Part shown: piece by piece, positions 10,481 through 22,330 of the stretch
Layout: each line of letters begins with the position of its first letter
Numbering within the stretch: the stretch's first letter is position 1
Program-made: the position numbers and the translations under genes
The notes under the pieces: generated by a model
Seen by the model: the letters and a program-made list of their open reading frames with translations, nothing else
What the model was told of the DNA's origin: nothing
Database searches by the model: none
Origin: Nelumbo lutea
Lineage: Eukaryota; Streptophyta; Magnoliopsida; Proteales; Nelumbonaceae
DNA length: 64,000 nt
Assembly (NCBI GenBank): GCA_022828595.1
Contig: JAKGHH010000002.1
Span: 103,847,254 to 103,911,253, forward strand
Direction: 5' to 3'

Positions 10481-12023
10481 GGGAAGGTTTTAGATAATTG
10501 TGAGAAACAGTAGGGATGCTTTAAGACAATATGTAATTAGCTAAACCATAAAGTTAATTTAGGAAATTTGCCTTAACATCAATAAAAAGTACATAATAGC
10601 AAAATACTTCAAGAGAAGAAGTGGGTAGGGATCATATTCCTCGCCCCCATCTCCAATTATAAAATAAAGCTCAGTCTCCAAATTCGTTCCTCATCGGGGA
10701 TAAAAGTTGTCCTCCATCCTCGATCCCCAATGGGGACAGGTTCCTGTGGGGACCCGAATCCTCGAATTTTTTAGTTCACAATATTTTTTGAAAAATAAAT
10801 TTACTTAAAATAAATAAAAAATTACAATATAAATAATATTATTATCAATAATCTAAAAATATTATATAATAAAATATATTTAATATGAATAATATTTAAT
10901 ATATATAATCGAGGTTAGGGCTAGGCGAGAACCTCATTCCTCATCCCCGACCCTAACCCGATCGAGGATCCCAATTAATCCTCGTCTCCGCCCCCACCTC
11001 GCCAAAAAATCCCCATCCCCGACCTCATCGGATTAGGGAAGTTGGGTACTAATCGGGGATCGGGAAAATTGTCATCCCTAAAGTGGGGGCTGGAGCCCAA
11101 ATATTTGTGTAAAGAAGATCAGGTGGACCATCACTTAAAGAAGTAGATGAAGGTAATGAAAAGCAGTGCATCTTCCTTAGTAACACGAATCACAAACAGA
11201 GATAGACAATCGTGTAGTGGAAGTAGGTAGATCATTATGTTGAACAATGTGATGAACCAACCACAACTACATCCCCTGCTTCTGTTACAACATCCTCCCC
11301 TTTGATTGCTATTATAGGTTTTATAGTTGTAGTAAGTGGGCTTTTGGTTGAGATGGAACTTTGGACCAGGAGAAGTTACGCTAAGAGGCAACATTGACCA
11401 TAGGTGCCTATAGTTTTGAAATAGGAATCGCTTTAGTCAAGCAGGTTTCTTTGACTTAAGAGCAATTCATGAAAACCCTCATACAAGATTGGATCAACTT
11501 CCATCAACATGTGGCTTGTCACATGGCCATTGGATATACCAACATGTTGAGGATCAAATGAGGGCCTATGGCCACTCTACCATCATAGGAACTTGACTAC
11601 GAGAGAAGAGTGAAGATCATCGACCCACCATTATTTAAAATTTGTCTTGTTTGTCTCCTATTCCACTAATCTATCGATAGAGAAGTCATCAAAAAATCCT
11701 ATGGTATCAGAGAGACAGAAGCTGCCAGAATTGAAGACGGGGTAGTCGGCAACCTCTGAACAACTCCTCAGAGTTGGCAGCTAAGGCACCAAAACAAGTT
11801 GACTCTCATTTGGTGGGGGTTCATGATAATTGATTCAGTGGCAAAGTTAAGGTTGTGTATTTGTCCAATAAAAGGGTATTTTAGGATTTGTTTTAAAAAA
11901 TATAACAGACACATGATGTCACATGTGAGTTTATGATGGAGAGTTAATGGTTGGAAAGGTTTTAGATAATTGTCAGAAATAGTAGGGGTACTTTAAAACA
12001 ATATGTAATTAGCTAAATGATAA
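10481..12023. repeat. Direct repeat pair of about 70 bp flanking 1.4 kb
   Basis: GGAAGGTTTTAGATAATTG... at 10481-10548 recurs at about 11953-12020 with a few changes, and both copies end near TATGTAATTAGCTAAA. They flank a MITE and unassigned DNA. They may be two copies of one dispersed repeat rather than ends of one element. Confidence 0.6.
10626..11080. mobile_element. hAT-type non-autonomous MITE (455 bp)
   Basis: It begins TAGGGATCA and ends GTCATCCCTA. Subterminal sequence is rich in GGGGA/TCCCC blocks (CGGGGATCGGG), and the middle is AT-rich. AAGTGGG is duplicated exactly on both sides (10619-10625 and 11081-11087), in keeping with the 8-bp target duplication of hAT elements minus one base. 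Confidence 0.75.
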
Positions 12024-12229
12024 CCCTGCATTTATTTGCCTTATGTGCATCAATTCAGGGGTATTTCTGGCCTTATAAAAGTCAAAATGTGTCACTTTCC
12101 TAATTAAAATCAATTATGTGACCTCTGAGAGTCTCCGTGCAAATTAGATAGAAAATTGGGGAGTTTTCATGGCTGAAAAACAGTTTTTGGGAAGATGGTG
12201 TGAAGTTCAGTTGAGAAAGGGGGGGTTTT
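11090..12229. other. Intergenic, no gene recognised
   Basis: The minus ORF at 11131-11394 is cysteine-rich at its centre but matches nothing I know. The rest shows no domain. Confidence 0.4.
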
Positions 12230-13548
12230 GTAAAGAACTAAGAATAGGAGGGCGCCTCTTATCTGCTCGACCCAATTGGCGCCCATCCTATTGTATTACC
12301 ATGCTCCCCTCTCCTTAGCAAACCCTAGGGAGCCTTTTTAACCTAATTTTTTCACTCTTAACAAACTCTAGGAGCCTTTTTAACCTAATTTTTTCACTCT
12401 TAGCAAACCCTACTCACACCTAGGTGTTTAATCTCCACCCTCCACCTATTTTAATCTCAACCACTCATTTTAGAGCTCTCATTTAAAGTTTTTAAACCCT
12501 AGGGTGCCACCTATTCTGCTAATCCTCACCATTCAGCTCCCCACCATTAAATCTTAGCCACTCTCTCCATCTTATATCCCAACCATTCAATTTAGGGCAC
12601 CATCTATTCTTTTAATCTTATTCCTTCAACCCTTGATGTTCTAATCTATACCCTCCATTTCTGGGTGCCCAAATCTCAGCCCTACATAATATTGGGTGCC
12701 CTCTCCTTTTTATTTTCAGTCATAGGATCACCCCAAAACCATCTTAGCCATCCATAAGAAACCCTAGGGCATCCCTAACTTTGCTAAAACCTAGTTGCCG
12801 CCCCATCTTTCTCCCTATTTCTAGTTATGTCCACCATTCTCTATAAAAAGGTTCCCAGGGGCCCTATAGAAGGGGTTGGTCAATTAACCCAGGTAAGAAG
12901 GAAGGTTGATCTTGAGAAGTTTAAGGGTAGAGGAAGAGGAGAATGCCCAAGCAAGAGGAGGGGTTCCTACTTGCAGTTTTCCAACACCACTACTGCCACC
13001 TCTTGATTTGAATCCTAACCATATTTTCTTCAGTTTTAGAATTACTTTCTATTCTTTAATTTTCAGTTTAATTTTTCCTTCCAGCAAATTTATTTTTATT
13101 AGATTTAATTTGTGTTTTATTTTTTTTCTGCAGATCTGAAATTCGATCAGGTAAGATGGAAGGCCTAGCTCGAGAAGTTCAAGGGTCATAGGAGAGATCC
13201 GGAGACTATTACCTCTAATCAGATTCTCAAACATTTTAATTTCGTTCCTTTTATTTATTTGTTTCTATTATTTATTTTTATACACTTGTTATTCTCAGTA
13301 CTGTTTGAATTTGGTTTTAATGAATTCCATTTTTTTTCTTTTTAATTAATTAATTTTATATTTCTATAACTCCCCTTTGTGTTCCCTCTCCCGGATCTAA
13401 GTATGTAATTATTTTACCCTTGCCTCCCTATGGATACGACCCGTTCGTATACTCTACTGCGTTAGTAGTTGCTTGAGAATCAGAATAAAATTATAAATAT
13501 TAAAAATGATGTTTCGAAGTGGTTAATGAGACGCTTTCGGAGACACCA
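12230..13548 (+). mobile_element. Probable LTR of a second Athila/Tat-like element
   Basis: The right end is well supported. CCCTATGGATACGACC (13426-13441) is the kind of block found near the end of Athila/Tat LTRs. The LTR then ends ACACCA at 13548, two bases plus a T run before a decayed primer site. The left end is uncertain: TGTAAAGAAC near 12230 is a candidate only. A partial internal duplication (CCTTTTTAACCTAATTTTTTCACTCTTA) occurs at about 12330-12405. Confidence 0.5.
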
Positions 13549-13554
13549 AGTTTT

Positions 13555-13572
13555 TTGCGTCGTTACTGGAGA
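13555..13572 (+). other. Decayed primer-binding site of the second Athila/Tat-like element
   Basis: TTGCGTCGTTACTGGAGA is the same site as at 43-60 in the other orientation, with several transitions. It is followed by AGCACGG. Confidence 0.55.
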
Positions 13573-14760
13573 AGCACGGAGAAAAATTTTTATTTACATT
13601 TTCCGAATCTATTTCATTATTTTTTCTTTTTTGTTTCATTACTTGATCCATTATTTCCGTTTAGTTCTTGTTTCTCTATGACTCTGCAGGACCGAATAGC
13701 GAAAGGTGGGGTACCGGAGCATTGCGGGACTGTGGGACAGAAGAGAAGAGAAGAGAAATTGGATTGCGTTTCAGGTGTAGTCATTTCATTTTATTTTTAA
13801 TTTTCTTATTTTTATTTTCAAACTTTTTTTTATAGAATAGTTATCTTTGAATTTTTAATTAATTTTTTTCTAGATCTGATTTATTTTTTTAGTATTATTT
13901 TGCTTCCATTTTGTTTCTAGATCTATTCTTCTTTCTTTATTTTAATTTCTTGTTCGGTTTTTTTGCTTTATTAGGTTTGTTTTTTCTTTTATTTCAGATT
14001 AAAAAAACAAAAATAATCATTTATTTTAGTTTAGTATTTCTTGCAGCATAATTTTCTTTTGTTTATTTTATTTTCGGTTTAAATTTTAGATTCGTTTTTT
14101 TCTTTTATTTTAGATAAAAAAAAAACAAAAAAAAGAAATAAAGAAATTTCCATTTATTTTATTTATTTTTGTAGCATATTTTTCTTTCATTAATTTTATT
14201 ATCATATTAAATTTTAGATCTGTGTTTTCCTTTTATTAAAAAAAAATCAAAACAAAAAAATACAAATAAAAAAATTTCAGCATATTATTTCTTTTGTTTA
14301 TTTTATTTTCAGTTTAATTTTTTTATTTGTATTTTTTTCTTTTATTTTTTCTATTTCTTGCATAATTTTCTTTTTGATCATTTTATTTTTAGTTTAATTT
14401 TTAGATTAGCAATTAGTTTGTTAGAATTTTATTGGTAGTTGTTAATTCTATTTATCACAATTAATTGTTGTTTTATTTTCTTTTTGCAATTATTATTTGT
14501 TGGTTTATTTAATTTCTTTTCTTTTAGTTGTTAAATTGAACAATTAATTGCTAAATAGGAAATTGTTGAAATTTTTGAATTTGAGTTTAAATTTGAAATC
14601 TGAATTTAAATTTAAATTTAAATTTTAATTCGAATCTGAATTTGAATTTCAAATTTCGAAATTTAAATTTTACATTTTTGAATTTAAAAAAATTGAAAAG
14701 AAAAAAATAAAAAAAAATGATAAAAATTAAAAGAAAAATCAAATTTAAATTTCAGGAATC
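13573..14760 (+). mobile_element. T-rich leader of the second Athila/Tat-like element
   Basis: More than 1 kb dominated by T runs and short A runs, with repeated TTTATTTTATTTT motifs and ATAATTTTCTTTT blocks. It ends in an AAATTT/GAATTT low-complexity stretch (14570-14760). No gag or pol coding could be read after it. Confidence 0.45.
14570..14760. repeat. Low-complexity AAATTT/GAATTT repeat
   Basis: Irregular tandem units of GAATTTAAATTT and its variants, largely self-complementary, followed by an A-rich run. Confidence 0.8.
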
Positions 14761-17735
14761 AACGCTGCCTTACCATGGTGCTTACATTAGAATCTCTGCT
14801 TACCATCGTGATCTCCGAGAATTTCATTAGGTGAGAGCTAAGGATGGTGGTTGAAGGAAAGGATTTATAGAGATTTACAGGGACCTTGTTCCAACCTCCT
14901 ATTTTCCGTTGTAGTCAAGACTACAAGCTAGTGTGGTCTCCTATCACCACTTCCCACGATCGACTACAGTCATGACAAGTCATTCGTCTACCTTCATCTT
15001 CCTTGGGCATCATTAGACAACGATCACAGGATTGTCACCATCATACCCCAACTCAACAAGCAAGAGCCTCCGACCTCATGCGGTAACCATTATTGAGAAC
15101 TCTAGAGACACCAAATCCGGTATGGAAACCTGGTCTAGTAGGAGTTCCCCAAAATTCATTGACAGTGGCAACAAAAGTTCACGGTAGTGAGAGTCTTCCT
15201 GAACACTTTTCCCATCCCCTGGTTTGTTCTTTCCTCACCACCACCGCCACTACCAGATTCGTCTCTTTGGTCCCATTTGAATACAGAGCACCGTCTCACT
15301 ACTAGAACCCTTCCCACTCTCATTGCAATCTCTCTCTCTATCCTTTTTTCCCTTTCTTCTTCTTCTTCGATCATTCCTTTACCTGCTGCCTGCCTCAACA
15401 AATGGAGAAGCATTGCGATGTCGTCACGGAAGGGAACATTAGAAGTCCGATGTTGATGCTTGGTTTGTTGCTGAATGAATTTCACCTTTTTCTTGTCTAT
15501 ACGATTATCATGCATCCTCTATCTATTTTCTTCTCTTCATTTATTTTTAATCATAAATCTACTTCTCTATTTTTCTATGTTTTGATTTTTGTCTCAAGAA
15601 GCTGCTAGATTGTCTGGTGACCATTTTTTTATGCCATTTTTTTTCTCTTCTTTTGAGAATCTCTTTTATGGCGTACCTGTCTTGCCTTCCGTGGTATTTG
15701 TAGCTAAATTGTATTGCCGGTATCTTGGATCCACTTCTTTGTTTTTCTTCGTTTTTAAGTCTACCTCTAGAAGTTGTTGGATCACTTTGTGATCGACATT
15801 TTGATCCGAGTATCATTGCCATGTTTTCTTTTTATCTTCAATCTCTTGAATTTAGATCCGTCACGGTGCTTTAAGGGGGGAGTGGGGGCCTTTTCCCTAC
15901 CCTCGAATCTTGCAGCCTCTTTTTTCATCTTTGACGGAAGTTGGCGTTGCCGAAGCCTATCCCTATCATGCTTTTGTTTGGATTCGAAATATCACATTCT
16001 TGCAACATCGTTCTCATTCGAAAACAATTTGAGGTCAACCTAGTCCAATGCCTTCCCAAGTCGTAGTTGATATATGTGGAACCTTCCCGAATTTGGTGGT
16101 ATCTTAATCAGATCTGTTATTTTTCTTTTTGTATATATTGTTTATTTTGTTTGCAGGATTCTTTGTTCTTGACCGATGCCATTGGAGCGATTTCCAGTTC
16201 ATCATGAATAGACGCGGTGCTTCAAATCGAGGAGTTAAGAAGGTAGTCTTGAATTTTCATAGGGGACCAAAATCATCTTCGACTCCAAAGGTACACACAT
16301 GTGATAGTTCCGAATTTCCATCCAATTCCAATTCATTCATGTTTTCTTCAACTCCAAAGGTACACACATTCGACACTCTAAACTCCCATCGATTTATTTT
16401 CATGTTCTCTGCTGCAACTTTGCTATCGATAGGCCTTTTAATTTTACCTTACTACAAAAAAAAAAAAAAAGAGTATATCATTAAGTTTAATTTCATGTCC
16501 CTGAGATGTAGATCGGCCTATGGAGCGGTCAAATGTGTTTCTTGGCATGTTTCTTGATTGCGTAGAAAGAAAATTGGGAATGACTTTTTGTGGATTTCTC
16601 ACAAACAACACCAATCTGATGTTGTCTGATTCGAGGTGTTCCAAACCAAGATCACAGTCAAATAATCCTGCCAACTGGTGAAGCCGAGGTGGAAGGATGA
16701 AACTGCACGCCAAGGGCTGAAACAAGAATATGGTTAGAGGCCCGAGGAGTTGTTCCCCGGGTAGGTACTCCAACACTCAAGTTAGTCAAGGATAGTGGGT
16801 GGTAGGGCAACGTGCTGGTCCGAGCAAAGGCATAATAACATTATGGATGCTGAAGAGTCAAAAGTCCCTTACCTTGGGTTGGGATTATCTATTTATAATC
16901 GAGGATCTGTGTCCTATTCGGATGAGCCTTCTAGGGTTGTCGGGATGAGGTCGTCCACCGAGGTATTCAGGATACGTCTTGATCCCGCCGGAGCCATCCT
17001 CCTTATCCGTACGGGGTTCCTTGGTCGCGTTTATCCATCTTATGTGGTGCCGATGTGGCCGAAAATGATATGGCAGCCACGGAAGGGACACATAATATAG
17101 CCCAAACATTTTCTTTTTTCCAAAAGGAAATGACTTCACTCATATATCAATATCGTTACTGGAAGACTTTATGCTGCCTCATGATCGACTAAGTGATTAT
17201 ACTTACATGGCAATGTATACTAGATTGTTGGTAGTACAATTTGAGGTTCTACTAATATGATTTACTAAAATAACATAAAAAACGCTCTTAAGGCTTTTGA
17301 CCTTCTCTTGTATATACGGCGCTCGTGCTCCACTCGATAGTCCAGTTAATGTTTATGGTATTTACAATGCCTTTTGAGTCAGAAAAACCAAAAAGTGACT
17401 AGATATCTAGCAAAATTGCCCTCCTCAAACCATCGAGCAGTGTGCACCATTCTGTGTGAACATTTCCAAAGATTTTAATTCCTCTACTTGCTGCAAACAT
17501 AGTAACATTTGGTCTTGTTAGGATGATAAAACCTGTTGCTGCTTGGTTTGTTTCGACCCGTCCACATATAATAGATAATTAGTTATAATCTTTGTGCTTG
17601 GTCATTGCTTTGCTTTTTTCTCTAGTTAGGTCTCTTGTGGTATTTATACATAATAGTTTTTTCTCTAGTTAGTATTTGCTGCAAACTATATAATAGTTTT
17701 TTATCTCTTTTCACAAGCCAAACAACTTGTTTGTA
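14761..17735. other. Unresolved region, no gene recognised
   Basis: Two patches (14760-15400 and 16560-17100) are richer in GC than their surroundings. ORFs on both strands (15093-15515, 15589-16043, 16129-16557, 16795-17100) have no domain that I recognise. ACTCCAACACTCAAGTTAGT (16769-16788) resembles a short block common in plant transposable elements. The region is probably decayed transposon DNA. A CT-rich stretch lies at 15325-15370. Confidence 0.35.
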
Positions 17736-17964
17736 ACTAGGGGCGGCAATTTTTAACCCAACCCGCCCAACCCACTCATTTATTAGCAGGTTGGGTTGTA
17801 ATTTTTAATATTGGATTCTTAGCGGGTGGGTGAAACCAATAACAAAATTTTAAATGCTTTGGGCAGGTTGGGTCATGGGTGTCCCAACGGATATCCATCT
17901 ATTAAGGATTCTAGTTTTTCATCATTTGTTTATATCTTGGAGAGAAATCTAGATAAATTTTCTT

Positions 17965-18112
17965 CCTTTACGAACGGTAAGTCTCCTCCTCTAAAACTTT
18001 GAAATCTGAGGGCGACAAGTCTCCTCCTCTACAACTTTCAGATCTAGGGGTGATAAGTCTCCTTCTCTACATATTTGACTTATGAGGGCGAAAAGCCTCA
18101 TCCTCTACTAAT
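17965..18112. repeat. Imperfect tandem repeat, about 45-bp unit
   Basis: About three and a half units with the core ...GGCGACAAGTCTCCTCCTCTAC..., inside the hAT-like element and just left of the nested insertion. Confidence 0.6.
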
Positions 18113-18151
18113 CTCTCTCTCTTTGGACCAGAATCCTAATCTAATGGCAGT

Positions 18152-18804
18152 TAAAGCTATAAAACAGGTCATGGGCCCGCACAAAGTGCGGGTCTTGCCT
18201 TGCTGACCCACGAGCTGTCCCAGGTTATGCCCCCTTAGGGATAACTTAGGGGGTTGACCCGACAAGTCCCACGGCCTAGGCCCATGTCATGTCGTGGGCT
18301 GGCCTGGCCCATGGGCCGAGCCTTGGGCCATGTTGGGTCGTGCATCAGGCCAAAGCTATTTATTTAAAAAATTGACAAAAAACTTCAAATTTTAATTTTA
18401 TATGAATTTTGATGTATAAAATTTCTTATATATACAATAATTAAATAAATTAGTATAATAAAATTAAAAAATATTTATTTTACAATATTATATACTATAC
18501 GTTATTATACAATTATAATTTATATAATGTTATATATATAATATAAAAATAATATATATGGGTTATGTCGGGCCGTGCTAGGATGGGCTACAGGTTGCGC
18601 TGTGCTGGCATGAGGGCCACTGGCGGCACGGCCCGCTCGGTCGTGCCATGTCAGCTTGGCCCATGGACCTAAAATCCCAGGCCCAGCACGACCCACACGA
18701 TTATGCCAGGCCTAGCATGGCCTACGGACCACCATGTCGGGCCGGTTCAAATTCATGTTAGGCCATGCCGAGTCACGACTAACATGACCCATTTTACACC
18801 TCTA
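18152..18804. mobile_element. Nested hAT-type MITE, GGCC/GGGCC-rich (653 bp)
   Basis: The left terminus TAAAGCTATAAAACAGGTC and the reverse complement of the right terminus, TAGAGGTGTAAAATGGGTC, match at most positions. The flanks ATGGCAGT (18144-18151) and ATGGTAGT (18805-18812) form an 8-bp target duplication with one change. Subterminal regions are GC-rich (GGGCCGTGC, GGCCCATG) around an AT-rich core. Confidence 0.72.
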
Positions 18805-19544
18805 ATGGTAGTAGTATCAATTCGAAAGAAGATCAATTATTAGAGAAAGAGAAACCATCATTTGAGTTAGGGTTTTTTTTTGTGAGGGGGATGGGGAAGA
18901 AGATCATTAGAATCTGGAATCAATAGTAATAAGGTGTGTGTGTAATGGGGCTACTATTATTGTTTGCTAGATATCTAAACGACAAGTATTCTTATATGAG
19001 CTGAGAGGCATTTGCCCAACACCAGTTTTTCTACAAATTTTTGTAATTTTTCCGTTAGCTATTTATATTATCGGTAATTTCTATTATATTTCTTCACTCT
19101 ATGTTTTCCTATGATTTTTATATCATTCTCGAGTTTTTGTTCTTTTTTTTTTGCAATTTCTAGGTTTTCTTTTTTTTTCATAAGTTATGTTATTTTTCTT
19201 CATTCTCTATGTTTTTCTATAATTTTTATTATATAGTTATGCAATTAAAGTTTTTTTGTAATTTTTTGTTTTTTCAATTTTTATGTAATTTATATTAATT
19301 TTATGCATTTTTGTGTTTTTGTTTAATTTCTATTTTATTTCCTGCAATTTTTATTATGTTTGTGTAATTTTCATTATTTTATCTAAATGAGTTGGGTTGG
19401 TTTCAGGTTGGTTTGGGTTGAACCCAGCCCATTTAATTCTATCTAATTGGGTCATTAATGGGTTGACGGGTTAGATGTTTTGGGTTAACACTCAACCCAA
19501 ACCGAACCCAACCCAACCCGCCCAATTGCCACCTCTATGTGTCT

Positions 19545-20130
19545 TCAAAGTAAATGCCCAACTATTTCGCCAACCCTTGCGTGGTGGCATGAGATGAAGA
19601 GGTGCTACCAAGACTCCATTCGTGTGCCACTGAATAGGCAATTTTTTTTCCTTGATGAGAACAAGGAGGTATCCTTTACATATTTTTGCTTAATCATTTT
19701 TGACCAGAGAGAGTCTGAGAAAGAAAATAATCTCCATGCTTGTTTGGCGAATAGTGCTTTGTTAAGTTCCTTCATGCATACTACAAAAACACAATCCACC
19801 TTCTTTTTATCGTCTATAGAACACTTCCTAGGATATAGTGTGTGTACTCTTCTTTGTTGGGTTGCCATTCCACTAGAAATCCTTTTGGATTTTTTCCATT
19901 TTTTGTACAACACATGATGGTATAATTGTAGCACCCATGGTTTACATTGGTAGAGCTTGTATCACTACTTTTACCATAGTAGTTCTTCCTCTTGTGATAA
20001 AAGTTTTGCTCTCCTAGATGTCAATCTATTTTCAACTTTTTGGATAGCTTCCAGTTGCTTTAACTTGTTTGCTTTTCCAAAATTTTAGTTTGGCTCCTAA
20101 ATACTTTTCCACTGACGGTATTTGTTTAAA
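19545..20130 (-). pseudogene. L1-type LINE remnant (end of RT and zf-RVT region)
   Basis: On the minus strand, KYLGAKL (about 20105-20085), RGRTTMVKVVIQALP (about 20000-19955) and ELNKALFAKQAWRLF then LWSKMIKQKY (19768-19680) follow the order seen downstream of the reverse transcriptase of plant L1 LINEs. Frameshifts and stops break it. The plus-strand ORF 19537-19917 is a shadow. Confidence 0.7.
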
Positions 20131-20249
20131 TCCTGATTCATAAGAGTATTCTTCTCTTCCTTGTATCAACTCCCTCACGAAATGTGCTTCCAATTTGATT
20201 TATCATTTGTTTTTATATTCTTTCAAAATGTTGTATGATCTCTTTTACT

Positions 20250-20725
20250 TTGTGCAATTTCTTTTCATTTTTAAATTTGGGTTGTGAATTGGACCAAGGC
20301 TACATCTTTAACTCCAACTATGATTCCTGGGCCAATGTTAGATGTGAAGATATTAGACCATAATTGTGTGAGTTATGGTAAATGTAAGCAATAGCTTATA
20401 GAAGATTCTTTTCCAAAAAAGCACATTCTGTTTATCCTTCTCAAGTTTAGAAAGAATCAAGGTGCCCTATTTGATAAGGTCTCTGATTGGTTGTATTGGA
20501 GAGATTTGGGATTAAATCAGGGATGGGCAATGGGCTACCTCTTGTTGTTTAGCCTTATGAATAAAAAAGTTTAAAAGGAATCACTTTCAAAAAAATAGCA
20601 AAATGATTTTAAAGAATTCATCTATGATTTAGGATTCCATCCCATGTTTCACCAGGAAAGGTCCACTTCCATTGCCAATCACCATCTAAAATTTCCCTTT
20701 TCAGTCATATTCCCTCTCTAGTGAT
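20250..20725 (+). repeat. First copy of a 0.5-kb direct duplication
   Basis: GTGCAATTTCTTTTCATTT... through TTCCCTCTCTAGTGA matches 24650-25690 in order and orientation, with the second copy opened by a solo LTR. No coding function was recognised. It could be the 5' part of a LINE, because the second copy runs into an L1 endonuclease. Confidence 0.7.
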
Positions 20726-20729
20726 TTAT

Positions 20730-21738
20730 TTTTTTCAAACATTCAATGAGGTAGAAATATAGTCAATTTTTACTCATGGCCAAATGTTTCATGCCTTTTT
20801 TGGTTAATGATGTAATGACAAATTCCATTGGATTTGGAGCATATTTCCATGGCTCCTCTTAACCCTGACAAATTACAGGAATTTTTTATTTTATAGTTCA
20901 ACAGTGGATTGATGTTGATTGAATAGTGACAAGTGGTTGTAGATAAGTGAATGTAAGAATCATTCAGGTTTTAAGATTGTTCATGTGTTGTATTGTGGCC
21001 AAATTTGAAACATGAATGCGTAGGATGTGTTTAAATAGAATACACTTTAAAACATACAAGTTACAATGAAGGATCTTGACACAAGAACACATGAATTAAA
21101 TTTTTTTCATCTTAATTAATAACAAATAGAAATTGTGAAATTAGAGCAAATTAATGATGATTAGAACAAAAATAGTAAATGTAGTGTTTTCTCAAATATA
21201 GAACAGAATTTTATAGCCCCAAAGTACAGGGGCAATGCATCCTGACCATGAATTGATGCCAAATTCACGGGCAGGATGTAGTTTATAGGGGGGAGAGGGC
21301 TAGTAGTAGGGGGAGGGGGGGCTGGAATTCAGAATTCTGCATCAGATGTATCCATACTTCTCCGTTTAAAATTTGATTAACAAATGGCAATTTTGAAATC
21401 GATTTCATGTCTTGCATTACTTATGTAAAGATTGTATTGCAATTAACTATGATCCATAAAGGAACTGCGTTATTGACCCCATTTAACTATTTCTTTAAAT
21501 GACTCTTTAATGCTTTTTCTTCAGGAAGATCCTGCATCCATATTATAATTGATAACAAGAAGTAGTTCAGAAGTGGTGCTTGATGATTAGCATCAATATG
21601 GTGAATATAATTATATTCATCAAAATCCAAAAGGAAATTCTGGTATTAGTTACAAAAGAAACAATGTCCAAAAACAAAAAACTTGAAAACAAATTTGCAA
21701 ACTAGAGTTAAATTTAAAAAGGGAGAGGGGAAACCTTA
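20730..21738. other. Intergenic, no gene recognised
   Basis: Mixed AT-rich DNA with a G-run (21284-21322). No ORF or repeat is recognised. Confidence 0.4.
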
Positions 21739-21739
21739 A

Positions 21740-21868
21740 AGCTATGTTTGGTTTGAAAGAAAAAGTAGGGAAAGGAAAGGACAGTTAGGGAAACCTTCAC
21801 AAATCGTGTATAGGTTTCTCTACCTTTCCTTTATTTTCCCTACTTTTTCCTTCAAACCAAACATAGCC
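21740..21868. mobile_element. Tourist-like MITE, 129 bp
   Basis: A near-perfect inverted repeat: GCTATGTTTGGTTTGAAAG... pairs with ...CTTCAAACCAAACATAGC. It has the same sequence type and exactly the same length as 27524-27652. The flanking TAA/TGA triplets suggest a decayed 3-bp target duplication. It lies at the 3' end of the kinase pseudogene. Confidence 0.75.
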
Positions 21869-21929
21869 TGAAAGGATTACTTTAGTATTTATTAGAGTTC
21901 TGGTTGGGTCTAAATGCTTGTCTAAGGTG

Positions 21930-22330
21930 TAGAATTTGCCATCACTGAAAAATGAACTTAGAATGTAGGTCTTAGAGTCCAAGGACTTAAGTGATTGAAT
22001 AACTTCAAGGTTCAAACATTGTTGGTTGTTTCTCTAACATGATAAAAGTGCAATGAAGGGAAACTGCAAGAGCATCAAACATGCCTATTGGGATGAACCG
22101 GAGATCTTGATATCAAACACATAGAACACTTTATTACTCCCACTTCACTTACAACATTAACCAAGTCTATAGACTCTAGTAGCTTAGTTTTTCTACCAGT
22201 AATAAGCTCTAATAACATGAGGCCAAAGCTGTAGACATCAATTTGTCCAGTTGTTTTCTTATTGTGTCCGTGTTCTACAATCAAATAATGGAAATTCTTT
22301 AAGCGATTTTCATTAAATAAACTAGCACCA
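21930..22330 (-). pseudogene. LRR receptor-like kinase pseudogene, C-terminal half of the kinase domain
   Basis: On the minus strand, VEHGHNKKTTGQ (the APE region) is followed by IDVYSFGLMLLELITGRK (subdomain IX) and SIDLVNVV (22290-22130). Then come MFDALAVSLHCTF and EKQPTMFE (22082-22015), and EVIQSLKSLDSKTYIL after a frameshift (about 22010-21960). This is the end of the same kind of kinase as 5590-6117, starting just where that fragment stops. It is cut by copia LTR2 at 22369. After about 21960 the reading runs towards the MITE at 21740-21868. It is not functional. Confidence 0.8.

Larger units (their letters stand above)
17738..19537. mobile_element. hAT-like non-autonomous element, split by a nested element
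   Basis: The left end is TAGGGGCGGCAATT and the right end AATTGCCACCTCTA, an imperfect terminal inverted repeat. Both ends are followed by AACCCAACCC/GGGTTGGG blocks. No clean target duplication is visible (TTTGTAAC versus TGTGTCTT). A second element (18152-18804) sits inside. Confidence 0.6.

Noticed and set aside
11131..11394. Small cysteine-rich ORF as a possible secreted peptide
   Set aside because: No signal peptide at the start, and the Cys spacing matches no known peptide family.
15093..15515. Overlapping ORFs with a Glu-rich minus-strand reading
   Set aside because: CT-rich sequence gives open frames on both strands. No domain, start context or splice pattern supports a gene.
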